From assembly GCA_023954035.1 (NCBI GenBank), contig JAMLIT010000027.1, positions 1 to 50,202 of the forward strand: a stretch of DNA of 50,202 bases. The letters run 5' to 3'. Below the pieces are notes generated by a model, which searched no databases, was not told the origin of the DNA, and saw only the letters and a list, made by a program, of their open reading frames with translations. Each line of letters starts with the position of its first letter. Position 1 is the first letter of the stretch. A program made the position numbers and the translations under genes. This DNA is from Burkholderiaceae bacterium. Lineage in GTDB: Bacteria > Pseudomonadota > Gammaproteobacteria > Burkholderiales > Burkholderiaceae_C. This document shows positions 20,468 through 28,660 of this stretch, in pieces.

Positions 20468-21370
20468 TCAGGGAATGGCGGGCGGCGTCGGGACGTCGGT
20501 GCTGCCGGTGCGCTGGCCGATGGAGATGGTCCAGAGCTTGGCCCAGGTTCCATCGGATTGCAGCTTTTTCAGGAAGGCATTGACGAAAGCCACCCCGTCC
20601 GATCCCTTGGGAAGGCCAACGCCATAAGGGTCCTGCGCACCAAAGGGCTCGCCCGCCAGCTTGGTGTCGCCCGTCCCCAGACTCAGGGCATTGAGCAGCA
20701 AGGTGTAGTCCGTCACGTAGGCATCGACGCGCCCCTGGCGCAATCCGTCAAGGGCCTCCTGGTGGGTCTGGAACTCCTGCACCACCGCCTTGGGCGCGTA
20801 CTGGGCGAGAATGGATGGCCCGGTGGAGCCCGCCTGGGTCGCGACCTTCTTGCCGGCCAGATCCTTGATCGACTGGATGTCCTGGTTCTTCGCCTTGACC
20901 AGCACTCCAGCCTGCGAGGTGTAGTACGGCCCTGCAAACGAGATTTTCTCTGCGCGTGCCGGAGTGATGGAGTAGGTAGCAAAGACCATGTCCACCTGGT
21001 CGTTGATGAGCACCTGCTCGCGCGTGGAGGAAGTCACTTGCGTGAACCGGTACTTGCCGGCATCCCCCAGGATGTAGCGCGTGATGAGCTGCGCCAGGCC
21101 CGCATCGAAGCCGCGGATCTTGCCGTCCTTCTCGTTGAGCAGAGAGAACAGGTTCGACGTCTGCGTGGCGCCCAGGCGCAGCGTGCCAGATTGCTTGATC
21201 TTGCTCGCCCAGGTGCTCGACGCAATGCTTGCCGCGTCGGCGACGGGGCCCTGCGCGACCAGCGCGTCAAACGCCGCAGCATCGATGGGCGTGCCCTGCG
21301 CCAGCAGCGGCCCACCGGCAACGACCGCCAGTGCCACCACGGTGGATTTCAGAATGGATGGAATAGACAT
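20468..21370 (-). CDS. Amino-acid ABC transporter periplasmic binding protein
   Basis: A 300-residue family-3 solute-binding protein. The start is ATG 21370 (MSIPSILKSTVVALAVVAGG) with a GAGAGGA site and a signal peptide ending at LLAQG. Binding-fold marks are SGTLRLGATQTSN, FDAGLAQLITRYILGD, RVDAYVTDYTLLL and the hinge-side motif YYTSQAGVLVKAKN. The family binds glutamate, aspartate or similar. First gene of the three-gene importer; a -10-like TATATA lies at 21404-21409 on the minus strand. Confidence 0.92.
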   Translation of the reverse strand: MSIPSILKSTVVALAVVAGGPLLAQGTPIDAAAFDALVAQGPVADAASIASSTWASKIKQSGTLRLGATQTSNLFSLLNEKDGKIRGFDAGLAQLITRYILGDAGKYRFTQVTSSTREQVLINDQVDMVFATYSITPARAEKISFAGPYYTSQAGVLVKAKNQDIQSIKDLAGKKVATQAGSTGPSILAQYAPKAVVQEFQTHQEALDGLRQGRVDAYVTDYTLLLNALSLGTGDTKLAGEPFGAQDPYGVGLPKGSDGVAFVNAFLKKLQSDGTWAKLWTISIGQRTGSTDVPTPPAIP

Positions 21371-21530
21371 GCGGTCCTCTCGGGGGTGGGTAACGCAAAC
21401 CAATATATAGCAGTTGGGAAGTGCACGGAGGAGGGTCCACCCGTTTCGCGGCGCCCCCAACGCCTGCCCAACGCCTGCACGAACTGTCTGCGCCGTGCCC
21501 ACGGCGGTGGAAATAAAAAAAGACAAAATT

Positions 21531-21570
21531 GGACTCCAGCGCTTGTTCCATAAGCGCCACCAGCTATCAA
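21531..21570. repeat. REP-like palindrome, copy C
   Basis: CCAGCGCTT, TAAGCGC and CAGCTATCAA in the same order as copy A. The core stem is GCGCTT (21539-21544) with AAGCGC (21552-21557) over 7 bases. It lies directly beyond the stop of the kinase gene, between it and the importer promoter. Confidence 0.7.
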
Positions 21571-21571
21571 T

Positions 21572-22888
21572 TCAGGAGTTTTCCGGCGGCGCAGACACCC
21601 AATCCCACTCAGCCACTTGCTCGTTCGTCGCCACCAGCCGTCCCACCAGCAGCTTGATAAATGCCTTGTCGAAGCACGACTGCAGCGCCTCCGACGCGCC
21701 GCGCAAAGCCGGGTTGCGCACTTTCAGCACCAGCACTTCGCTGTCGGCCACGGCGGTGGCGGTGCGCACGGGGCTTTCGGGGCGCAGGTAGGTCATTTCG
21801 CCGAAAGTGACGCCGGCATCAAGCGTGCACAGCTGCCAGCCTTGGCGATAGATGCCGACCCGGCCTTCGATGAGAATGCAGAAGGAGTCGCCTGGCGCGC
21901 CCTCGCGCATCAAGGCGGTGCCGCGCGGTACGCGGTGCCAATTGCCCAGGCGCATCAGCTCCCACAGGGCGACGTCGTGGAAGTCGGAAAAAAATGGCAG
22001 ACCGCGCAGGCGGGTGAAGCGCTCGGTTTCGGTGTCTTGCGACTTCTGCCGCGGCAGGGCGCGCGAGAGCGCTTGCAGAGCCTCGGTCCAGTCGGCCCAG
22101 CGGGCAAAACGCTCCTGCGGCGCTTTGGCGAGGGCGCGCAGAACAAAAGCGTCGACCTCAGGCGGCAAGGACGCGCGCAGCAGGCCGGGAGCGGTCGGTT
22201 CCTCGTGGCCGATGCGGTAGAGCGTGGCGAAGTCGGTTTCGCCATCAAACGGCCGCCGTCCCGTGAGCAGCTCGTACAGCACGACACCCAGCGAAAACAT
22301 GTCGCTGTGGTGGGTGAGCGCTTCTTCCCGCACCTGTTCGGGCGACATGTACGAGGGCGAGCCCACCAGGCCGGCGAGCTGGGTGGCCTCGCTGCGGGTG
22401 CAGAGTGCCGCGCCGAAATCGACCAGTTTCACGTCCCCATCGCTTGCCAGAAGAATGTTGGCGGGCTTGATGTCGCGGTGCACCAGGCCCTGGCGCTCGG
22501 CGTATTCCAGCGCGTGACCGCACTTGAAGGCGATGTCGAGCACTTGCGCCAGCGGCAGCAACGTGTCGGCGCTGGCGTGCTGCGACAGGGGATCGCCGTC
22601 CAGATATTCAAACACCAGGTACGGCGGCTGCGCGCCTTCGTCGGCGTCCAGCAGGCGCACGATATTGGGGTGACGCAGTTGCGCGGCCAGGGCGGCCTCT
22701 TGCCTCAGCTGGCGCCGGTGGCGCGCGGCCAGCAGCGGGTCGGCCAGCAGGTGCGCGTGCATTTGCTTGACCGCCACCTTGCGCCCCCGCAGGCCGTCGA
22801 GCCCCAGGTACACCACCCCGCTGGCGCCCCGCCCGAGCTCGCGCTCGATGCGGTATTTGCCAATGCTGGCGGGCTGTGCACTGGCCAT
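21572..22888 (-). CDS. Ser/Thr protein kinase fused to a cyclic-nucleotide-binding domain
   Basis: A 438-residue cytoplasmic protein. The Hanks-type kinase covers residues about 10-270: P-loop GRGASGVVYLG, ATP-site Lys in KVAVKQM, catalytic HRDIKPANILL, DFG in LVDFGAAL, and SPSYMSPEQ. The C-terminal domain, about 300-420, is a cNMP-binding fold: LMREGAPGDSFCILIEGRVGIY and the phosphate cassette GVTFGEMTYLRPESPVRTATA. All kinase catalytic residues are present. I start at ATG 22888. Two bases separate it from the upstream sbcB stop, so the pair should be co-transcribed. The likely logic is a kinase gated by cAMP or cGMP; the target is unknown. Confidence 0.92.
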   Translation of the reverse strand: MASAQPASIGKYRIERELGRGASGVVYLGLDGLRGRKVAVKQMHAHLLADPLLAARHRRQLRQEAALAAQLRHPNIVRLLDADEGAQPPYLVFEYLDGDPLSQHASADTLLPLAQVLDIAFKCGHALEYAERQGLVHRDIKPANILLASDGDVKLVDFGAALCTRSEATQLAGLVGSPSYMSPEQVREEALTHHSDMFSLGVVLYELLTGRRPFDGETDFATLYRIGHEEPTAPGLLRASLPPEVDAFVLRALAKAPQERFARWADWTEALQALSRALPRQKSQDTETERFTRLRGLPFFSDFHDVALWELMRLGNWHRVPRGTALMREGAPGDSFCILIEGRVGIYRQGWQLCTLDAGVTFGEMTYLRPESPVRTATAVADSEVLVLKVRNPALRGASEALQSCFDKAFIKLLVGRLVATNEQVAEWDWVSAPPENS

Positions 22889-22890
22889 GC

Positions 22891-24342
22891 CTACTGCTCC
22901 GGAACCACGGCTTCGGCCCAGTCGTACAGCGCGCCCAGAATCGCTTCGGCGCGCTCGTCGGCGTTTTCCGAGAGCGCGTCGATGCGCTCGAACAACGCCT
23001 GTACCGTCAGCGCCCCGCCCTGCCCATGCAGCAGGCAAGCGGTGCGGTGCTGAAGCCAGCGAGCTTGTTCCTCGGGAGTGAGGGTGGACGCGAAGTTGCG
23101 CGCCCGGTAGCGAAACAGCAACTCGGCAAGCCGCGGGTCGTCAAATCCGCTGCGCGCTCTGGCCAGTTGCGCGCCGGTCATGGCGCACAGCTCGTCGAGC
23201 CGGCGGCGGTCGCCGTTGCCGACAAAACCCCCGTACAAATCCTGCTCCACGTCAGGCGCAGGGCCTTCGGCCTTGGGGCGCTGGTACAGCGTCGCCCAGA
23301 TCGCGCTCATGTCGGGCAACAAACGCGCGTGCTTGGCGTGCTCCGCGATCAACACCAGGTCGATGCCCCAGCGCGCTGCCAGCTCGGGCGCCAGCGTGTG
23401 GAGGTTGCCCACCACCATGGGCGATTTGTTCAGGTGCACGCCCTTGAGCGGCAAGCGCCTGACGCCTTCAGGCAGGTCGGCGGTGCGCGTGAACAGCCGC
23501 AGTCGAAGCTCCTCCACGCTTTGCGTCGCCAGCTCGGACGGGTCGTGCGCCAGGTCCCAGGCGAGAAGCTCGTTTTTGTTTGTCGGGTGCATGGCGAGCG
23601 GGAACATCACCGCCAGGCACCCGCGCTCGGCGGGAAACCTGCCCGAGACATGCAGGAACGGCCGCGCATTCTGCACATCGGTCGGCAGGCGCAGTTCGGC
23701 GGCCACGCGCTCCTTCTTGTGCAGACCCAGGGCGAAGTCAAACAGCTTGGCATTGTGCTGACGCAAAAGCTTTGCCAGCGCAATGGTGGCGCGCACGTCA
23801 GACAGGGCGTCGTGCGCGGCCTCGTGCAGCAGGCCGTTGGCCCGGGCCAGGTCGCCCAACTTGAAGCTGGGCGCGCCATCGTCCTTTTTTGGCCAGACGA
23901 TGCGCCCATCGGGCCTAAGCGCGTAGGCCAGGCGCACGACGTCGAGCAAATCCCAGCGACCGCACTGGTTCTGCCACTCGCGGCCATAGGGGTCGATCAG
24001 GTTGCGCCAGAACAGGTGGCGCGTGACCTCGTCGTCAAAGCGAATCGTGTTGTAGCCCACGCCAATCGTGCCCGGCTGCGCCATGGCCTCGTGGATGCGC
24101 GCGGCGAATTCGCGCTCGCTGACACCGCGCTCAAACGCGATTTGCGGCGTGATGCCGGTGATGAGGCAGGCCTCAGGTTCGGGCAGATAGTCGTTGGGCG
24201 GCTGGCAGTAGAGCATCAGCGGCTCGCCGATTTCGTTCAAATCGGCATCGGTGCGGATGGCGGCGAACTGCGCAGGCCGGTCGCGGCGCGGGTGCGAGCC
24301 AAAGGTCTCGTAGTCGTGCCACAGGAAGGTGTGCGGGAGCAT
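22891..24342 (-). CDS. sbcB: Exodeoxyribonuclease I
   Basis: A 483-residue 3'-5' single-strand DNA exonuclease of the DEDD class acting in recombination and mismatch repair. The first acidic pair is in FLWHDYETFGSHPRRDRPAQFA; others are in GYNTIRFDDEVTRHLFWRN and HEAAHDALSDVRATIALA. The SH3-like and helical C-terminal parts follow (GVHLNKSPMV, RYRARNF). I start at ATG 24342 (MLPHTFLWHDYE); the longer frame to 24732 is antisense to thiE. Confidence 0.95.
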   Translation of the reverse strand: MLPHTFLWHDYETFGSHPRRDRPAQFAAIRTDADLNEIGEPLMLYCQPPNDYLPEPEACLITGITPQIAFERGVSEREFAARIHEAMAQPGTIGVGYNTIRFDDEVTRHLFWRNLIDPYGREWQNQCGRWDLLDVVRLAYALRPDGRIVWPKKDDGAPSFKLGDLARANGLLHEAAHDALSDVRATIALAKLLRQHNAKLFDFALGLHKKERVAAELRLPTDVQNARPFLHVSGRFPAERGCLAVMFPLAMHPTNKNELLAWDLAHDPSELATQSVEELRLRLFTRTADLPEGVRRLPLKGVHLNKSPMVVGNLHTLAPELAARWGIDLVLIAEHAKHARLLPDMSAIWATLYQRPKAEGPAPDVEQDLYGGFVGNGDRRRLDELCAMTGAQLARARSGFDDPRLAELLFRYRARNFASTLTPEEQARWLQHRTACLLHGQGGALTVQALFERIDALSENADERAEAILGALYDWAEAVVPEQ

Positions 24343-24463
24343 GGGCTGTGCCTTGTCGGAAGCCTGCGATGGTAGCGGCCTCTTCGAAGCGCGAGGCAGC
24401 CGCAAAACAGCGCCCAGCCGAGCACGCCGGTGCTGGGCACGCCGTTCTGGCACCATGCGCCCC

Positions 24464-25257
24464 ATGATTGAGTCCGACACCCTGGCGCTGGGTATCACGG
24501 CCGCCCACGCCGCAAGCTTCACAGGTCCCCTGCGCAGCCTGTGCCAGCCCCCGAGAGCGATGCATTGGTGTACCGCGCCGCGCTGTCCGCCTGCAGTACG
24601 CTGGGCTTCATTGCCCCGGATGCGCAGGTGCTCGCCCATGCCTGGCAGGCGCGCTGGGAGCGCACCGGCAACAGCGCCCCTGAACTCTGGCGGAGCGTGG
24701 CGCAGGATTTTGGCCTTCAGCTTCGCCCCCATGTCGCACCCTTTGCCGCCTGCCCGCAGCAGCTTGGCCTATACGCCGTGCTGCCCGACGCCGCCTGGGT
24801 AGGCCGCATGGCGCGTGCGGGCGTGCCCACAGTGCAACTGCGCTTCAACTCGGATGACGCGACCGCCATCGCCCGCGAGGTGCGCGCTGCGGTCGAAGCG
24901 GTGCGCGGCACCGACGCGCTGCTGTTCATCGCCGACCACTGGCGCGATGCCATCGCAGCCAAGGCCTACGGCGCTCATCTGGGTCAGGAAGACCTTGACG
25001 CGCTGAGCGCCGCCGAAGAGCAGGATCTGCGCGCGAGCGGTCTGCGCCTGGGCGTGAGCACGCATGGCTACGCTGAAATGCTGCGTGCCGATGCCGTGCG
25101 GCCCAGCTACATCGCCCTGGGCGCTGTCTTCCCGACCACGCTCAAGCGCTCGGCCACAGCGCCGCAGGGCGTGGCTCCTTCGGCAGCGTATGCGGCACTG
25201 CTGCGCGACTACCCGACGGTGGCAATTGGCGGCATTGGCGGCATTGGCGCGGAGTAG
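24464..25257 (+). pseudogene. thiE: Thiamine-phosphate synthase thiE, frameshifted and truncated
   Basis: ThiE joins HMP-PP and thiazole phosphate in thiamine synthesis. The likely start is ATG 24464 (MIESDTLALGITAAHAASF), but this frame must change near the C run at 24527-24530. Adding one C there joins it smoothly to the main frame (PAPESDALVYRAALSACSTLGF), which carries the barrel: GLYAVLPDAAWVGRMARAGV, the substrate motif TVQLRFN, GAHLGQEDL, LGVSTHGYAE, YIALGAVFPTTLK and VAIGGI. The frame then stops after a 9-base tandem repeat (GGCATTGGC) where intact enzymes continue about 25-30 residues (SVAVVRAI region). If functional, translation could begin at GTG 24541, but the missing last strand argues for a dead gene. 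24343-24463 holds no other feature. Confidence 0.7.
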
Positions 25258-25400
25258 TTTGGGGAGATCCGAGACAGTCCACCCTGAATAATCTTTAACT
25301 CTCTTACTTTATTGATGATTGCGACGTCTTCCCGGTACACCATCTGCAAGGTGATGCGTTAAGCAATGCAGTTTTCTTGCAAATTTCGAGAGCTGTTTCG

Positions 25401-25508
25401 ATGGGACCCAAGCCTTCTCCGCCCCGTACCGATGCCCTGTTCATCAACCGCCTGGATGAACTGATCAACCTGCAGCACCCGCTGGTGCGCCTAGCGGGCT
25501 TCGCATGA
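25401..25508 (+). pseudogene. IS5-family-like transposase N-terminal remnant
   Basis: ATG 25401 opens 35 codons, MGPKPSPPRTDALF followed by NRLDELINLQHPLVRLA, then a stop. This is the start pattern of IS5-family transposases (lysine/proline leader, then LF..RLD.IIN..HPLV.LA). Nothing of the catalytic DDE part follows, so only a scar of a past insertion remains. Confidence 0.55.
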
Positions 25509-25746
25509 TTCTGGCCAAGCTGCGGCTTTTTTACGCCCGGATGGGCATCGCGCTGCGCGCGCTGCTCGCTTCGCTTTCGTCTGCCGACACGTCTCATCAC
25601 GTCGCACGCGGATGAAAATAGGATTGTTCGAGGCGGACTAGACAAGGGCGTGGGCTGGGTTGCCGCGGTGCACGCGCAGGTGGCAGCGCAACACCCTGAG
25701 GCCGAGGCGGCGCGGCTGCTGCCGGGCGATGGGTGAGCGGTGACCA

Positions 25747-25779
25747 CTCCCGGCTAAAGCGGGAGGGTGCGCCCTTTTT
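25747..25779 (+). terminator. Terminator-like hairpin in the debris region
   Basis: CTCCCG (25747-25752) pairs with CGGGAG (25760-25765) over 7 bases. A T5 run lies nine bases further on. It probably terminated the orphan fragment ending at 25736. Confidence 0.4.
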
Positions 25780-25822
25780 CGCGTATCGGAATAGCCCATG
25801 AAATGTGCCTATTACTGGGCAT

Positions 25823-27040
25823 TCATGCGGGTTGTTTGGGTCTCGCCGTGTCGGTCAATGAGCACTTGGCAAGCTCGAAAAGCAACACGCTCAGTGCAAG
25901 CAGATTCAAGAGAGCGAGAGCGACCAAGGCAAGATCGTAGCTGCCACGCTGTGAGAACACCCAACCAGAAAACCAAGGGGCAATCAATCCAGCCAAGCCC
26001 CAAGCCGTAAATATTTTTCCATATACCTTGGAGAACTCCTGCTGTCCGGTGCCCTTCATCACCAAGGCGGGAACAATCGCTGAATACCATCCATAGACAA
26101 GTGCGACGATGAGGATGGCACCATAGCTGGCGCCTGAATTCCAGCGCGCGAAAAGAACCCCCAGCCCGGCCACGGTCAAAAGCAGTGGGGCGCCAAGCAA
26201 AACCGCCGGGGAGATGCGGTCGGCCATGAATCCCCCTAAGAGCCTTCCGAAACCATTCATTCCACCTGTCACGGCAACAACAGAAAGTCCGAGGAAAAAA
26301 TAGACGCTGTCGCTATTGAGCAGTTGAAGAGATTGTCCGATGACAGTGAGCCCCGCCGAGGCCACGGAAAAAAACGTGAGCCACAGAGTCCCGTTGGATA
26401 TGGCCGCGTGCCTCACAGGCGGTTTTTCTTGCGCTCCTTGGGCCCGATGTTCGCTTGTCTCGGCAAACGGTGCGTCTTGGGAATCCACGAGTTTGAGTAT
26501 CTGCCCAGCAACACCCGCCAAGCTCGCAACCACCAGTGCCGAAATTACGAGCGTGCTTGAGAGGCCAATGCTCGCGATACCCGTCCCGAGAGCTTGCGCC
26601 CAGCAGACCGATCCCATCGCGAAAGAGGCCACAACAATACCGGCAGCAGCGCCGGGCCATTTCATTCTCGCCTTCGAAAGCGCTGCCAGGGACAGTGCAT
26701 AGCCGATCCCTACGCTAAGGCCATAAATTCCCGAATACCCTGCAATGAGCACCCCTGCACCTTGTACCCATGCGCAAGAAAGCAGGCCGACAGCTGCCCC
26801 CAACCCGGCACCCGTGGCAATTGTGCTGGCACGCCAGCGCTTCAGGAGTGGGCCGCATGCCCACACTCCCGTCATGAAGCAGGTGGTGGACAAGGCAAAC
26901 ATCATCCCGGTGTCTGAACGCGTCAAACTGGCCGAGCCTTCCAGTGCCGGAACCAGGGCACTGAAGGCATACAAGCCGCCAAACGCCATATTGAGAAGAA
27001 TTCCACCCAGCACCCCCGCAAAGCCGCGATGGAAACTCAT
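25823..27040 (-). CDS. MFS transporter
   Basis: A 405-residue, 12-helix major-facilitator permease, resembling the oxalate/formate antiporter and monocarboxylate group: N-terminal GILLNMAFGGLYAFSALVPAL and loop features LKRWRAST and NGFGRLLGGFMADRIS (the A-like motif between helices). A cytoplasmic loop at about 200-220 is polar. Its ATG overlaps the DUF35 gene stop by 4 bases. As the last gene of the catabolic cluster it probably moves a carboxylate substrate or product. Confidence 0.85.
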   Translation of the reverse strand: MSFHRGFAGVLGGILLNMAFGGLYAFSALVPALEGSASLTRSDTGMMFALSTTCFMTGVWACGPLLKRWRASTIATGAGLGAAVGLLSCAWVQGAGVLIAGYSGIYGLSVGIGYALSLAALSKARMKWPGAAAGIVVASFAMGSVCWAQALGTGIASIGLSSTLVISALVVASLAGVAGQILKLVDSQDAPFAETSEHRAQGAQEKPPVRHAAISNGTLWLTFFSVASAGLTVIGQSLQLLNSDSVYFFLGLSVVAVTGGMNGFGRLLGGFMADRISPAVLLGAPLLLTVAGLGVLFARWNSGASYGAILIVALVYGWYSAIVPALVMKGTGQQEFSKVYGKIFTAWGLAGLIAPWFSGWVFSQRGSYDLALVALALLNLLALSVLLFELAKCSLTDTARPKQPA

Positions 27041-27480
27041 GCGTTGGGAAGCTCAAAGGAAAAATCGCAGCTTTGCGACGGATGCACCCAATCCCGCGCG
27101 GCTGGCAGGAGGCGAACGCGTTGATTGGGTTCGATGCGAATCGCCTCGCCCAAGACCCGGCCCAAGCAAAGGTTGCTCGCGCCATCGAGCTGGATCAGGC
27201 CAAAGGCGAACTCGCCGCTGATCGACGTACCGGGCAGGACGGCGCGCCCACTCGTCCAATGCCGCAATACACCGCCGCCATCGAGCGGCTGCCACGCCAT
27301 GCGCCTGTTCTGGCAAGCACAGATGAGACGAGGGGCGAACCAGGTGCGTTTGCAGATGTTGCAATGCGTGGCCAGCGCGACGCCACCGGTCAGCGCCAGA
27401 AAATACGGAGAAAGATCACCCAGCCCGTGCGTGTACCGCAATGAGATACCGAGCTGAACCGCCATGGCTGACTCAGTCAT
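27037..27480 (-). CDS. Zn-ribbon/OB-fold DUF35 protein, partner of the thiolase-like protein
   Basis: A 147-residue protein with a zinc-ribbon (cysteines in HCNICKRTWF and LICACQ) followed by an OB fold (GGVLRHWTSGRAVLPGT, FAFGLIQLDGA). In this family the OB domain binds the CoA part and works in a complex with a thiolase-fold partner (for example ChsH2 with Ltp2). I choose ATG 27480, with GGAG 8 bases upstream and an 8-base overlap with the thiolase-like stop. Confidence 0.85.
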   Translation of the reverse strand: MTESAMAVQLGISLRYTHGLGDLSPYFLALTGGVALATHCNICKRTWFAPRLICACQNRRMAWQPLDGGGVLRHWTSGRAVLPGTSISGEFAFGLIQLDGASNLCLGRVLGEAIRIEPNQRVRLLPAARDWVHPSQSCDFSFELPNA

Positions 27481-28660
27481 CGAGTCGCTCCAAAACATGG
27501 GTCACATTCAATGTGCCGACACCCGCATGGCAGTCGGCCACGCCGAAAGACCCAAGATTCGAGGGTTGAAGCGCAGGGATATAGGCTCCCCCGAGCATGG
27601 CTGCAATGGTCGCCACCTGCGCAATGCCGGTGGCGCCTGGCGGCCCGCCCTGTCCAATCAGGCCACCCGACACGTTGACCGGCAAACGGCCGTTGAGCGA
27701 AAACTCTCCGGTCAGCGCTGCCGGGCCGGCATGCCCCGGCGGACACAGGCCGAGCGCTTCGATCGACTGAAGTTCCGCCCCGGTGTAGGCATCGTAAAGC
27801 TCTGCGACCGCGATCTGCCGTGCAGGCGCACGGATGCCAGCCATGGCGTAGGCCTGGCGGGCGCTTGCCTGCTTGCCGGCGAAGACGCCTATGTCGCTTC
27901 GATCGCCAAGCCGGACATGGTCTGTCGCACAACCCGTGCCGGCGATGTGGATGGCCGGTCGATCCTCTCGCAACTGCGCCCGCTCGGAAGTGAGCACGAC
28001 ACACGCGGCGCCATCGCTGATCAGGCTGCAATCGAGCAGCTTGTAGGGGTTATAGACCGGGCTGGAGGATAAAACGTCGTCAAGCGAGATGCGCATGGGT
28101 TTGTGCGCATTCGGGTTCTGCATGGCATTGCCATGGTTCTTGACGGAAACAGAGGCCAGCTGGACCTCGGTCACTCCGGCAGACGCCATATAGGCCTGGA
28201 TCGACAATGCATAAAGCGCCGTGGCGGTGGCGCCGGCAAAACCTTCTATTTCCGCATCAAACGACAAGCCATAGAGCATCCGGACATCGTCCCCACTCAG
28301 GTGGCTGGCAGCGTATTCGTAGCCAATGACCAGAACGGTTTTGCTCAAGCCCGCCCGAATCTGCATAAAGCCTTCGCGCACGCCCTGGCCGCCGCTGGCG
28401 CCGCCCGATTCGACGCGGACCACGGGGCGCGGAACCAAGCCGAGTTCGTCCAAGAGCAGCGGTGCGGGCACCAACTGCAGCGACAGGAAATCGGTCTCGG
28501 ACGAGAACACCACGGAATCGACCTGCGAGGCGTCCATCCCGGCGTTGTCGAGGGCCGCCGCAGCGACCTGCCGCACCCAATCGCGCGGCGTGGAATGGTC
28601 GCGCCTTCGCCCGAAGGGCGTCATCGCCGAACCGGCAATATAGACGCGCCTGGCACTCAT
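27473..28660 (-). CDS. Thiolase-fold protein lacking the catalytic Cys and His (Ltp2-like aldolase candidate)
   Basis: A 395-residue protein of the SCP2-thiolase family. The usual nucleophile position reads VESGGASGG, with Gly87 in place of Cys. The usual GHPxGATG reads GGPPGATG, with Gly339 in place of His. The HDxF-type position reads YDAYTGAE (Tyr289, Tyr292). The same pattern of losses with gained tyrosines is known in steroid side-chain aldolases of the Ltp2 type, which pair with a DUF35 protein. Here the DUF35 gene overlaps the stop. I therefore infer a CoA-ester aldolase (retro-aldol C-C cleavage) rather than a thiolase. Its start overlaps the ligase stop (ATGA). Confidence 0.85.
   Translation of the reverse strand: MSARRVYIAGSAMTPFGRRRDHSTPRDWVRQVAAAALDNAGMDASQVDSVVFSSETDFLSLQLVPAPLLLDELGLVPRPVVRVESGGASGGQGVREGFMQIRAGLSKTVLVIGYEYAASHLSGDDVRMLYGLSFDAEIEGFAGATATALYALSIQAYMASAGVTEVQLASVSVKNHGNAMQNPNAHKPMRISLDDVLSSSPVYNPYKLLDCSLISDGAACVVLTSERAQLREDRPAIHIAGTGCATDHVRLGDRSDIGVFAGKQASARQAYAMAGIRAPARQIAVAELYDAYTGAELQSIEALGLCPPGHAGPAALTGEFSLNGRLPVNVSGGLIGQGGPPGATGIAQVATIAAMLGGAYIPALQPSNLGSFGVADCHAGVGTLNVTHVLERLDD

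Larger units (their letters stand above)
25258..25822. other. Degenerate region with transposase debris
   Basis: No intact gene. It begins exactly where thiE is cut. It contains an IS5-like transposase N-terminal fragment (25401-25508), then stop-ridden sequence, then an orphan C-terminal reading frame ending in the residues AEAARLLPGDG with stop at 25734-25736, and a hairpin. The AT-rich stretch 25290-25400 differs from the GC-rich flanks. I read this as a scarred junction. Confidence 0.55.

Noticed and set aside
25290-25400. tRNA or attachment site at the thiE break
   Set aside because: No cloverleaf, TTC-loop pattern or direct repeat could be found by eye.
27473-28660. Ordinary acetyl-CoA acetyltransferase annotation
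   Set aside because: The Cys and His needed for thiolysis are both replaced by Gly.
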